Assembly: GCF_020740795.1 (NCBI RefSeq)
Contig: NC_067282.1
Coordinates: forward strand, 145,748,858-145,812,857
Source of the DNA: Apus apus
Taxonomy: Eukaryota > Chordata > Aves > Apodiformes > Apodidae
Direction of reading: 5' to 3'
Length of the DNA stretch: 64,000 bases
Shown here: one piece after another, positions 28,101 to 40,316 of the stretch
How positions within the stretch are numbered: position 1 is the stretch's first letter
Layout of the letters: every line of letters begins with the position of its first letter
The notes under the pieces: generated by a model
Seen by the model: the letters and a program-made list of their open reading frames with translations, nothing else
Databases searched by the model: none
Told to the model about the DNA's origin: nothing
Program-made: the position numbers and the translations under genes

Positions 28101-31100
28101 CATGCCCTGTGCTACTCACAACCTCCTAGCAAAGCTGTCTGCTTTGATACAGGCTGGACTCTGCCTATGACAGCAGAAGGGACCTGTTGAGTTACTCGTC
28201 CTCACTCCTGATGGAAACAAGCTGATTCCTGCTGTATTTTCACGAGAACAATGTCCCATCTAGTTTTAAATGTCACTTGTAATAGCTGTTTTTTCTTCCC
28301 CAAATAACTTTTGCAGCCCTGCAGCAGAAGTCATCTGAAACCACAAGATTGGAGTTTGAATGGCCCTTGATTTTATCTGTGAGCCGAGCCATTGCTCCAT
28401 GCCTCAGCCACCCTTCTCCCTTTCCGTCGTTCACTGAGATGTACGCACAAATCCAAAGGAACCAGTCAGTCAAATTCAGTGAAGTCATCAAACATACTGC
28501 TCCTCTTCCTCGGCAGAAGAAGCCTTGTTAAAGCCTGGGGGGGTATCTAGGTAAGTGCAGCCAGTAGAGGGATTTAAGGCCTCCACAATGCGTGACAAAG
28601 CTGTCATTAAAGCAACAGAACAGTACTGAGACCCTGAAAAATGCAAAGACAGTAGCATAACCAATAAGGAGGCTTTGTTGTATTATATATTATTCCCAGC
28701 GTATCACAGTACACTCTTGAGCCTCCTGAATTTACCATCATCTGCAACACTCGTTTTCCCTTGGAGGAATTGCTGTGTTATCCAAAAGCTCAATTACGCA
28801 AACTTATTCATGGTCCCTTATGGTGTTTGAGCTATAAGACTTGTGCTGTGTATTGATTTGTCTTCTCCTCCTCCTTGCCCGCCTCGGGGCCTCCTCTCCC
28901 ATTTCATGTACTTTGGCTTCCTGGACTGCAGAGGGAATTGTCTCAAGGTCATACCAAGCTGCTTCAGTATGGCTCAGCCATGAAAAATGTATGTAGTCCA
29001 AAATATTGTTTAAAAGCAATAGACCGAAAATACTGCCTGTAGCCTGAAGGAGCCCTGATTTATTTAAGATGCAGGGGTATATATGCACACTTTTTAAAAC
29101 TGCCTGTACTTCACCAGTTAAAGCAATGAGAACAAATGAGGCTGTGATCTGTCAAGTGATCCTTCGTCACTCCCAGCACAGGCCCATAATCCTTTGGTTG
29201 TGATTATGCAAAGGAATATTACATTGATCCTGTAAAATATCTCTGATTGGATCAACGTTATTTTCTCTCGCATTGACAAGGTCTTACCAGGGAATGACTA
29301 TAATTCCACTGCTAACACTGTCTTAGTGAAATCCCCCAATAAATCCTCCAAGCAACACTGTTAGTAATACCTTTATTAGACTAACTAAACAAGATATTTA
29401 TATGCAGGGCTTTCCAAAGGATTCTGGCTCCTGCTTCAGTTTCTGGAGAAAAACTTGATCAAAAGTGCTCTGCTGGAAGACTTGCTCCCAAGAAGGCTCT
29501 GCACAGACCTAAATGGGAGGTGAAACTACCCCTTCATGATTCACCAGGTTGTTCACAGATTTGCTCTTGTCCTGCCCATTCTACAGTGAGGACCCAAATG
29601 CACCCCTGACCGAAAAATCTTACACCGAGTCCGGTTCACAGGCAGGGTTGGAATTCAGGGTCTCCCTGTACCTTCCACAAACATGCTGTCAGTACAACAG
29701 CTTGCTAATAGTCAAAGGGGAAACAGGGCCTTTGTGTAGCTGCTATCATTTCAATATTTGTTCAAGGCCAAGTCCTGGCCTTCATACTCAACAAAAGACT
29801 TGCTCATCTTCTAGCCACTGCTGCCTCTGTTCACTGGTGCTTTCATTCCCCTCCTCTCTTCCCCTTCACTCTGTGTAAGTCTCCTCCATTTTCTTTTCTC
29901 CACAGCTCCAAGCTCTCAGTCCCCATGGTTTTATTCCCATGCTGACTTCCTTTCACCACTGAAGTTCAACTGTCACCTTCTGGCTTGAAACATGATGCTC
30001 CAGTGGGATGAGTGGCAGACTCCGATGATCCCAGTGCCAAGACATTTTTTTCAGGCTGCCTGAGCGCCCAGGTACTCACTGCATCTCTGCTTTCCCTTGC
30101 TTCATTTCAATAAAGTTATCTATAAAGCCACAAGACCTACAAACATACTGTTGTCTTTCCTTCCTAAACCTTTAAATAGAACTGTTACAATAATGATTAA
30201 ACAAAGAATTGTGTCTAACATAAAACTTGAGCACAGCTGAAAGACCAATGTATACAGTCATACATCAATTAGCAGATTAAAAAGCTACAAAGACAATATA
30301 TATCAATAGAAGAATATCAAACAAACAGCATAGCAGATAATAAGCCTTCTTCAATCCTTAGAAACCAGGTTGGCATCTATGATGGGTAAACTCTGGCTCT
30401 TATATGTTTCATGTGAAAACTTTCTCGTTATTCTTTACAGCAATATACTGAAATGTCAGAGAAGTCACTTCTGCGCTCCCAGGCTCTTAGAAACATAGGA
30501 AAATTAATTGATATTAGGCTTTGAAAAGGAACAGCCTAATGGTAAAGGAAACTGTTAATGACTATTGAGAGGTCTCTTGACCTATTGCCTCCATTGGCAT
30601 CCAGTTTTTCATGTGCTCTCTACCTTCTGATTCAAATATTTGTGCATTAGATGCCTAAACTGTGGTACCAACTTTGAAGGTCATTGTCATAGCAGTGATG
30701 GATAACAAAACTTTTTTAAAATGAAAGCTCAAACTCAGAAGCACTGACATGCCTTAAGGGGTAGATTCTGTGATGAATGCTATGGCTGTGACACTGAACC
30801 ACGTAGGCAGCACAGTCTGCAGACCCTGATGGCCTTGGTTAATACACTGTCACATTTATGGGGTCCAAGATGCACAAGAAAAGCTCAAGGACTCCCAAAT
30901 GTCCACCAACTAGGATCCACCAAATCTACCAGAAAGTTTCTGTGGCCTTTTCCAATGCCATACATAAAGGATATGCTCTTGCTCTGGAGAAGGCACGCGG
31001 GTCAAACTGGCATTTTAGCACAGATCAAAACCCTGGAAAGAAAGTGTTGAAAATAATAGAGAATCACTCATATCTGATCCTTAAATGTTGGAAGGAAGTC

Positions 31101-33039
31101 CTACCCTGTTGTAAACTGCCACCAGGATGGGTAGAAATGGGTCAGTTTGTGCCCTCTGAGAGCTGGACTATTCATCCTCATTTCAAAACATGGACACTAA
31201 ACACAAGCACTGAAACATCATAAGGAGCATGAAAAGTCTTGGCCCTCAGAGGAGGTATTTAAGTGCCTAACTCACATGTCCAAGATGAACATTCAAACAA
31301 CTTCATTTTCTCTGTGACAGATACAATTTCACCATCTCACCACAGCAATCAAGTGCAGATCACCTCAAAATGCAGGTCCAAGAACTCCCTAGATGCCATA
31401 AACTACACTCAAAGGGAGGAGAATCTTTAAAAAAAAAAGACATGTTCTTCCAGGCCTCCTGGTGCCACCAGCCAAAAACCACACCCTGGCTGAAGTATGG
31501 CAACATTACCAAATGGATGCCACGACCCCCTGGTTTGAAGCAAGCCTGGCAGCAAGCGAAGCAGAGCTTGGGCCTGAAGATTTGCCCATGCCTCAACACT
31601 GCAGGCAATTTTCTGGTAAGAGAAATCCTGTTTCTTTCCCCTTCCTCTCTCTTTATACTTTATACTTAGAGGCAAGCACTGAAGAAGATTTTGGTGTTTA
31701 AGTGTTTATCTCCTCCTGCTGCTTCTTCTTCATTTGAAGGCATTGGCAATGCAATTAGTTGCTGTGTCATAGGCAGGACGCTAACAGTAACTGATGAACA
31801 AGAGGGGGAAAGATGTGCCACCAGTCTGGATGTGGCACAGAGTGCAGGGGACAGAGGTAAGGAAAGGACAGGGTCCTTAACTACAGGTATAAGAGGGAAA
31901 GCTTTGGGGGAAGACAAAAGCCATCCATATAGCGCCATTGCCATTGGAGTTTGGCCAGACCTGACACTAACATACACCTCCCCTACCTCCTGCTGTTCAA
32001 GTAGTCTCTCCTTCCTTCCCCTGAAGGCACTTAAACAAGTTGCCCCACTTTTCCCATGAAAACTCATATTTAAAAACCCCTTTCCCAGATATGAAACAAG
32101 ACCTCGTGTTTTCCCTAAACAGAAGGTTCCAAGTCCAGAGGCCAAGATCCTGCACAAGCCCATCTGCAGCCATTTAATCACTGGGAAGCAGGGAATCTAA
32201 TGGAGTGGTCAGATGAGACAGTGTTATCATGCCTCTGTCCCTGCAAAACTGATGCCACCTCTGGGAGTCTGTGACTACCTCTCCCAGTTTGCCACTAGGA
32301 TCAATGAATCACAAGGAATAGCATTCAGAAACTGGAGTCTCATCAGGATGTCGGGTAGAGGACCTCTTTCCTCTTCAGTATGAAAGATTATTTCATAGGA
32401 AAAAGACAAATGGTTCAAGTCTACCTAAATGAGCACAGAAAAAAAGTATCTCTGCCCTAGTTCCAAACCCTCAGCAGTGTACAGTGGCTTAGCATAGTGT
32501 CCCTCTGCCACAGAAACATGGCTCCTAAAGAGCAGCTGTCTCATATTCCCACAGCTCAGCACACGGGCAGAGGACCTCACATCCAGCTGCTCCCATCTAT
32601 GTGACATGCCCATAGAAGCAACATCAAAGACCTCCAGTCTCCTTCCCTCAGACTCTGCTACCACCCTTTCCCATTCACCTGGAGCAGAATAGGGGCTGCC
32701 CTTCATAAGGCTGTGGTCGTTCCTCAAGAAAAGTAGAAAACAGAAATTACTTCTCTGATTCACCACAGATACAGCCCTCCTTCTCCAGATGCTCAGGTGC
32801 AGAGCTGGGTTACAGTTTCTTCCAGTATTGCAGCTCTGCTACTTGGAGTTTCAGGCAAGGTTCCCTGAACATCCAGACAGACAAAAGCATCCCAGCTTGT
32901 CTTGCTCTATACTGATTGATGAAGCCCTACTTCCACCTTACCTGGGAGCTGAATTAAAGCCTAAAAGGCTATCCCAGATGGGGCTTTCCTACCTTTACTG
33001 CTGTAGAGCCTTTCTGTTCCCTGTAACACCTTTACTTTA
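25131..33039. other. intronic sequence without recognised elements
   Basis: About 8 kb with no exon or confident transposon. The part at 27,500-28,100 is somewhat GC-richer with overlapping chance frames. The stretch at 29,140-29,290 has TTGTGATTATGCAAAGG and paired GATTGG/GATCAAC words and looks like unique, possibly constrained non-coding DNA; this is only an impression. Confidence 0.5.
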
Positions 33040-33187
33040 AAATGAGTCACCATCTCTGGATGTGTTTAAAAGTTGTCTACATGTGTCACTTGAGGACATG
33101 GCTTAAAGCTAGACTTGGTGGAGTAGGGTTAATGGTTGGACTCTATGATCTTGAATGTCTTTTCTAACTTAAGTGATTTTGTGATTC
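33040..33187 (+). mobile_element. CR1 3'-end fragment, sense orientation
   Basis: It matches the CR1 3' terminus in order: TCACCATCTCTGGATGTGTT, CTTGAGGACATGG, GTTGGACTCTATGATCTTGA and a final GTGATTTTGTGATTCT tail. It contains only the last tens of bases of coding sequence plus the 3' UTR. Confidence 0.85.
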
Positions 33188-33989
33188 TCCAAAGTCTTAA
33201 GAGAACTGTGGGTCTGCTGTTGCACATACAAAGGAACCAAGCCCAAGAATGGGTGCCTTTAGCCCTCATGAGTTTGTGGGTCCTGTGGCAAAATCCTCCT
33301 GCTATGAGGAAACTCAACCAGCATCACCAGCCAAATGGCTGAACATTTTGGGAACTGAAATACACATCTCATGGTAATTTAAATATGTGCAAATAAGAGT
33401 TTAATTCCGTTGCTGCCAGCCATCTCGAATGTTTAAATATAGCACGGAAATTCTCTTTTATTTTATACAAACTATTTTAATGAAGAAGTTGAAGGCTCTA
33501 CATTCTCCTGGCTTATGAATACAAATAGTTGAGAATTTACCAGGCCTTTGCTGTCGTTATGCTAAGGCAATATGAAACAAAAGCAGACAAGGGAGTCAGG
33601 AAACCAAGGCTCTATTAACTGCATTATCTACAGGAAAGCTACATAAAGTGTGCATTAAGTGCACACAGTCCTCATCCCCAGTCCTTCCTGGATGTGTGGG
33701 TTGTCACAGGAAGGAAACAAAGTGCAGCTCAGACCTAGGTGAAAGAGACAAAGCTCTGGGATGGTGCAGCTGGATTTGTCTTAGGTTTCTTCCCTCTCAC
33801 CAGACACCCATGGCTGGTGTCAGACAGCCTGGTGACAAACACTCCTTTCATCGGGTCCTGTTTGATACAGAGCTGAATATGCTTTTCCTTGGGGGAATAA
33901 AAAGAGGAATTAATAGTAATAGTAAATTAATCCTTCCCAGTCCTATGGCATGTTTCACAAGGACACAGCACTAGAAAGGACCATGCTCA
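33188..33989. other. intronic sequence without recognised elements
   Basis: Short AT-rich stretch between two CR1 relics. Nothing identified. Confidence 0.5.
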
Positions 33990-35695
33990 CTTTTCTTCCA
34001 TAGCAGGCAAGTATATCATAGAATCCCTCCTCCTAAATACATCCATCTTCATCCTTAAAATCTGTTAGAAGTGCTGTGCCCTCATCACTCCTTCCAGAGT
34101 CCCAATTCAGCACAGGTTCCAGCCTAAATATATTCATGGCTCTCACACACACAGTTTGCCCTGCTAATGCTGTCCTTAGCTTAAACGCATCTTCCTCCTC
34201 TCCTGTGTTTACCTCCATTTCCTCTGGATAAATAACTGTATTTGTAAAATAGATTTTCCATTTCTCTCCTCAAACTAGCACTCCTACTATGGACCTGCTT
34301 CAGTTTGAGTTCATCTTTCTCAGAGGTTGTTGACAAGAATAGTGAAGATTATAACAGAGAAGGCTTGATATAACACCTTCCCAAGACTTTAACACTTCCC
34401 TAGTATGAAGATCTGGCCAGCTCTGTTCTTCAATCACATCTGACTTTCTCCCAGTTTTGTTTCTGCCATTCTCTCTCTGCACTTGAAGACAGGTGCACAC
34501 TCATGAAGCCCTTTGTCCTTGTCCTCACTGAGGTGTGTTCTGCAGTCACATCCTGACTGCATGTTGGGTGAAATTCAAATATGCACATTTCCCACTTCAG
34601 AAGGAAACCCGTGGTAGTACCTGGATATGGAGGAAGCTGTCTGAGCCCCAGCTTCCCATAGCTTGAATGTCTGTGGCACCAGAATTCCGGTGTACAACAC
34701 AGAGGGTATTTATTTGCCCAACAATGCAAACATGTCCTCCAGGACCAAAAGTTCACACTGAAAAGAAATTTTACATCTTTTCTATTGCCCAGTCCTCAAC
34801 ATCACTTTTGTATATAATATTCCAGGTTTGGTTCTTTGTATATAATATTCCAGGCCTTTTTTCTCTTGGCAATGCCTCATTCTTGTGGCAGCAGCAAATG
34901 TCTTAAGTTCACTCCTTTGTGTCCAGCTCAATGAGAACTCTCACCTCCCCTTACAGACCCTGCTACAATATCATTTATTACATTATTGAATAAAGTTGTC
35001 CCCTATGTCAGGAACTCTACTTTGACCTTCATATTTCCTCTCTCAGAGCTTGTTGCTTTCCTTTGGCCAGTTCCTTAAAAACACTGTAAATTGTGTACTA
35101 ATTATCTTAACATTGTAACAAACCATTTCCTTAAGGCAGAATATAAAAGCTTTTACCAAAATCCCAATAACTTAGGTCTAAGACATTTCCTTGTCTCAAA
35201 ACCCAGTTATCTTTATAGCAAAATATATCAAGGTAATTTGGCACACTTCAAATAGGAAAACATACATTGTATGTTTATTTCATTCCCCCTGTGTGTTTAA
35301 TTAACCTTTCCTTTAGAATTTACTTTAAACTCTGCTTGGTATTATTATGATCAAACTAAAAGGTCCACTGTGGCCCAGACAACTTTTTCTCCTTTCTTTA
35401 AATATAGATTTGCTACTTTTCATTCCTAATGTACCATCCTAATTAGACAGGTTTATTGAAAATCCTTTTTACTGGACTTGCAATGTCACATACCACATCT
35501 TTCAGAAGTCTGAGATGGAAATTATCCAACTTCCCAATTTGAGCCCATTAAGTTATTTGAGTTTTTTCCATTCCCCCTGTTCCTGTTAGCTGGCTCCTTT
35601 GTCTCTCTGATTGGTATAACATTCTGCCCTACCTCTTTAACCATTATGGAATAACATATGAGTGGAACTGAGTAATCCTGAGGGTTGGTGAATAA
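33990..35695 (-). mobile_element. long ancient CR1-type LINE relic (antisense)
   Basis: Read on the plus strand, it follows an inverted amniote CR1: CCTAAATATATTCATGGCTC, GCTGTCCTTAGCTTAAACGC and CTTCAGTTTGAGTTCATC at 34,110-34,320 (C-terminal coding). The RT region follows at 35,390-35,580: TCCTTTCTTTAAATATAGAT, TTATTGAAAATCCTTTTTAC, GGACTTGCAATGTCACATAC, TCTGAGATGGAAATTATCC and CCCATTAAGTTATTTGAG. The middle (34,400-34,950) matches poorly and may hold an insertion or other sequence. All frames are destroyed. Confidence 0.7.
34807..34854. repeat. 20-bp direct repeat at 28-bp spacing
   Basis: TTTGTATATAATATTCCAGG occurs at 34807-34826 and again, identical, at 34835-34854. This is a recent local duplication within the antisense LINE region. 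Confidence 0.95.
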
Positions 35696-37339
35696 AAAGG
35701 CACAAAATTTAGCACAAAACAGCAGCTCATGCCGTTAGGGACTAACAATGAAAAATCTGTTTCCAACATGAACTTTTGTCCTGCAGGATGTTTGCATTGT
35801 TGGGCCACTGTCCACTGTGTAAAACAGGGATAATTCCACTCTTCAGAAGTCCTTTCTGGTTAAAGCCCAAGAAGTGCAGTAGTCAGATATTGTCTCAATG
35901 GGAACCACCCAAGTATCTAAGATAAAGCCATGCAATTGGATCATCAGCTACCACAAATTAGCATCACTCCTTCAAAGTCAGGCTAGTGATCTTAATTTAC
36001 AGCTTTAACATCTGATTGGAAAATGGTTTTGTTTCTTTTTTGTTTGTTTGTTTGCTTTGTTACGATATTTATGTCATTAAATGACCACTGGACAAAAAGC
36101 AAAACTGTCTACATTATAAAGACACCTTTGCATATCCAAAGATATGTATTGATTGTTGGAGACACAGAGACAAGCATTGTACATTCGTATTTAAGCAGGA
36201 AGATCTTTTCAAATAGCCCTTGTTACCAAATAAAATTAGCACAACTGTTTCATCCTATTAGAAAGTCTAGAAATAAATTTTTGAAGCTTTTTTTAAAAAA
36301 TGTCTGCTGTTAAGACACAAAACCAACAAAAAGACAATTAAATAAGGGCTTGGACAAGAGATTCTCAGTGACTTTCATTCAATCTGGGGATATCACAATG
36401 GAACCTGCTTTGCCATATACATGAAGCATCCTGGAACTTCATTTACTTTATGGCATTTCAGCTTGCATGCTTATGGTAAGAAACAAAAGAATCACAGGAC
36501 ACTTTTGAACAGGTAGGTCAGACACACTGAACAGAGGTGGTACAGGGGGATGAAGGGTTTTCAGAGCCTAAGAGCAGTCCCATCATCTGACAAGATATGC
36601 TGATAATCACTCACTTTGGGACATACAGTTTTCTTCTGAACATCACTTGCAGAGTCCCTTCAGAGACAACAGGTCTCTGAAAACAGCTGGGGGTTCTGGG
36701 AACATCCTCTCAGCTCTGCTTTAAGGGTATGTGAGTGCCACTTTTGTAAATCATATCTGTGATTCATAAACCTCTGGATTCTCTGGCACCCCCAAAGCAC
36801 ATCGGGCCACTGCAGCTTGTTCCAAGGTTACACCTTCACTGGAGTCAAAACCAGAAGTGGGCACAGAAAATAGCAGCCACTCATTAAGGAGAAATCTCAC
36901 TGTGAGCCCAGCAGAACATCTGCCAGATTGTCATGGGGTCTGAGCAATTACTCTGGCCCAGGAGTTCCTGGCTGGCCTGACATGTGAGAGAGGGCAGCAC
37001 TACAACTGCAGGAACACTGGGATGGGGATGCAACAGCCTGAAAAGACCTTTTCCATAAAAGCCTCTCAGCTCTGGAAATACCATCCTCCGCTCCACCCAC
37101 TCCCTCCACTTTGTGAAAAATATCCTGAATTTGTAGTTACTATCTGTTTATCTGCACTGGAGGTTCAATCCAAGATCAGAGCATGGTTGTTCCAAGTGTT
37201 GGACAACTAGTTGACTTCTGCCGGGGAGATCCATGTTGACACCTCTGTAAGGTCACACAGGATGAATTCCCAGCATGAAGACAGCACTAATTATAGAAGA
37301 AAGTCTATGGTAGTTACCTCTCTGCCCCTTAAGTTTTAT
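35696..37339. other. intronic sequence without recognised elements
   Basis: No exon seen. A phrase near 35,817-35,845 (TGTAAAACAGGGATAATTCCAC) resembles the conserved tail of MIR/L3-type ancient repeats but is too short to call. Confidence 0.45.
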
Positions 37340-39560
37340 GTTTTAGTGTCTTCTCCATTCAGTCTACAAGCCTGTTTGACTCTGCCAGTCACCCAAAAGA
37401 CAGGGCTTCTGCACCCTTCCCACATCCTCCTGCTCCACCGCTTGGACAATCCCCTGGACTTTCTGCAACAATCATCAGTCACCACCTTCGCGCTAAGCTT
37501 GCTTGGCCTTTCTGTCACCTCAGATCATCAGTATTAAGGACTTCTTGCCTGCTCTCAGTCCTTTATCACTCTCTTCATCATTTCTTTCCTTTCTCCACAT
37601 GCTGATGTTATTCATGCTGTGCTCTTTCATTCATAAAGCTTTTCCTCTCCAGTCCCCTCTCTGCTCCTGCCTTGGCAGCCCAGCTCCCAACTGACCCATA
37701 CCTGTTGCTATCTGCTATGTCTCACAGAGCAGAGCGTCTCTAAAGGAAGCCTCTCTGCCTGGTCACTTTCTCCACTATAAACACATTGTTCCACTATTCA
37801 GTTCAGCTTATTTCCTAGACTTCCTACTCCAGCTTAGCTCAGCTAAATCTCAGGCCTACAGTCTTAGTTACCTCTTTGCCACATCTGGCACATTCTTCAG
37901 ACTCTCCTACTTCCTCCAGCCCCCACTTCAGCTGTTTCACAGGAATTCAGCCAGTTCTTCCATGAGGAAACTGAGAAAAACTAAGATCTTCGTCTTCCAG
38001 TACCTTTTCCTTCTGTTTCCTCTTCCTCCGCTACAATTCCTTCTTCATTTTTCACTCCAACAGATGAAAAACCTCTCTTACTTCATTTCTTTCACTTGAG
38101 CCAGTCTCCTCCTATATTCCAACCTCCCTTATGGCCATTCTTGTCCTCTCGTTCTCTCTTCTCCTTGACCTCTCACACCCCTCTATCTCTTTACTTTCAT
38201 AATGCAAGTATCATTCAATCTCTTTACTCTTAAAATATTCTCATCTTAAAATATTAATTCATCTTAAAACATTTATTTTCCCCTCTAAATACTGTGTCTT
38301 TTTCTCTCCTACCTTTCATCGCCAACCCCTCTGAATATGCCAGGTACAAACGCCCCCACCAATTCAGTGCAGCTTCCTCTTCCTTGCAACTGCAACTACA
38401 AAATTCTTTACTCAACATACTAGGCAAATTTTAGTATAGTCTCACCACTCTGCTTTCCTCTGCTGTAGTATGTCAGCTACCTTCAGGAGTCTCCTGTGCT
38501 GTTTTAACCTGAAATAGAGTCTGCCTTCAGCTACCATGACATTACTCACTTCTGTGGCACAGCCTTTGAATCTGCTCCTTTTGCATGTCCTCCAGAAGAG
38601 ACTTTTCTTCTCCAACTCTGCCAGAAATTCATGGGGCTTTTGTCTTTCTGTATTTTACTTCTTGGTAATTTCCATCACAAACACAGATCCCACTGCCATC
38701 TACATGCAGCATGTGAAGATTCACTCCTCTCACACAAACTTGTCTGCCTAGGTCCGTACCTACAGTCTCTGATACTCCCTCAGTCGTCACACAGACATCA
38801 AATTGAGCTTATCATAACTAAATCAGAGTTCTAATGTTCTTCCTCCTTCTTTACCATATGCTCTCTTCAGTAATTCCTCTCTTGATCACATCACAGCCAA
38901 CACTATTACTGTCCCTTGCTGTTCTGGTCAACAACAGAAGCAATCATCTCATGTCTCTCACTATATCAGTAGATCCAGGGGATGTCTGAGGTTTGCACAT
39001 TCTTTCTTCATCCAGGCTCTCATTATGTCATGCCTTTATTACTACAATATTTCTTTTCCTGACCTTTATAAATGTGATCTTGCCCTCCATGTATCCATTC
39101 AGAATGCTGCTAGAAATACAATTTTCCTAACACATCACTCTAACCACGTAATTTCTCTTCGCAGCTGTAGGCTGCTGTCCCAATATCTATGTCATTAGTG
39201 TAATCTACTTGTCTTCATTAAGGAAATGTCAACTTCTTCCTACAGCCAACCAAAGAGGTCAGTCCCCATCACCTACTTATTAATTTTTCAAGCAGATGTG
39301 ACCCATGATTCTTTTGGCACCATCCCTCAATCACTTTGGAAGACCATCTTCAAAACATCTGCATCTCTTATTCATTATCCTGCTTTACCACTCATCTAGG
39401 AATCCCTCATTTTGTGGTGCTTACAGAAATATAATTCGCTTGCTGGTGTTTTCAAGCCACTACTGGTCTCGTTGAACATTATTACCTTCTTGTCTTCTTG
39501 TCCTGTCTCATAAAGCTGCATTGCTCTCCAATATTTAAAGTGCAGCAACATGTCAAAAGG
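37340..39560 (+). mobile_element. L2-type LINE relic, sense orientation
   Basis: A long pyrimidine-rich stretch whose best-preserved part (38,520-39,200) follows L2-clade reverse transcriptase. CACTGCCATCTACATGCAGC with the following CACAAACTTGTCTGCC corresponds to the catalytic YADD region, which here reads Tyr-Met-Gln-His, so the Asp pair is lost. CACACAGACATCAAATTGAGC then TCATAACTAAATCAGAGTTC corresponds to the SHR...LxxSKTE motif. CTCTCATTATGTCATGCC then TATCCATTCAGAATGCTGCT corresponds to the ISRLDYCN...SIQNAA region. The 5' portion (37,340-38,500) is assigned only by its CT-rich L2-like composition. Many stops; inactive. Confidence 0.7.
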
Positions 39561-39639
39561 ATGGGGACATCTCTCTGATCCATGATTTCTGATTTTTGAT
39601 TACGGCTCATAAATCCCACGGTAGAACTCATAACTGGTA

Positions 39640-39795
39640 TTAATAATAATGAATGAAATCCCTATTATACTGCAACTGAGATGAGGTACTAGAGATTAAG
39701 TCACTTCCCTCAGGTCATGAAGAAAGACTACAGCAGAGTTTGGACTGAATTCCAGCTCTGTAAGCCCTGCCCTAACTGCAGTTCTACCTTTCTTC
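39640..39795 (+). mobile_element. ancient amniote repeat tail (L3/CR1-like)
   Basis: The order GATTAAGTCACTTCCCTCAG, GTCATGAAGAAAGAC, GCAGAGTTTGGACTGAATTC, CCAGCTCTGTAAGC, GCAGTTCTACC follows the conserved tail of ancient amniote LINE/SINE repeats (AAGTGACTTGCCCAAGGTCA ... GCAGAGC ... GAACCC). It is heavily diverged. Confidence 0.5.
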
Positions 39796-40297
39796 CATCT
39801 ATTTTGGTAATTAGCTACAAAGGATTATGATTTCAGCAGACTCAGCCGGGCAGTTCTCAATATTTATTTGTGGAAGAATTAGGCTCTATGAGTAAGAAAA
39901 TGGGGAAAATTCTATTTTATAGTCTGATTTCTCTCCTGCAGAGAAAATATGTTAGTTTATATTCTTTTATTTTAAGTGGATTCTATTCTGAATGGTCTGT
40001 TAAGGACACTTGGACTCCAGAATTCACATTCTTCATTTATTTATACCTTAAAAACTAAGAAACTCCCATCTCAAGGGGTTTTTTTGCTCTTAAAGAAGTG
40101 AATAAGTACTCCAGGGTTTCAGCAATACTTTGTTAGCAATGAGCCATTAAGCAACTTACATTATAAATGATCGTCGTTATTTTCGCAGAACCTACAAAAC
40201 ATAAATTCTTCTTCCTTATTTACTGGCTCTGCAATAGTTAAGGAATGCATTCCACTCCTAAAGTTATTCTGAGTGCACAAAAAGACTTTTTAAATAG

Positions 40298-40316
40298 AAA
40301 AAAAAAAAAAAAAAAA
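40298..40316. repeat. A19 homopolymer
   Basis: Nineteen consecutive A. No retroelement body is recognisable to its left, so it is not a clear poly(A) tail. Confidence 0.95.

Noticed and set aside
29560..29720. MIR-like tail (GTTCACAGGCAGGGTTGGAATTC)
   Set aside because: Only one short phrase agrees, with no collinear flanks.
31666..32181. 171-codon minus-strand frame
   Set aside because: No recognisable domain, overlapping open frames on the other strand, inside a large intron. Consistent with chance.
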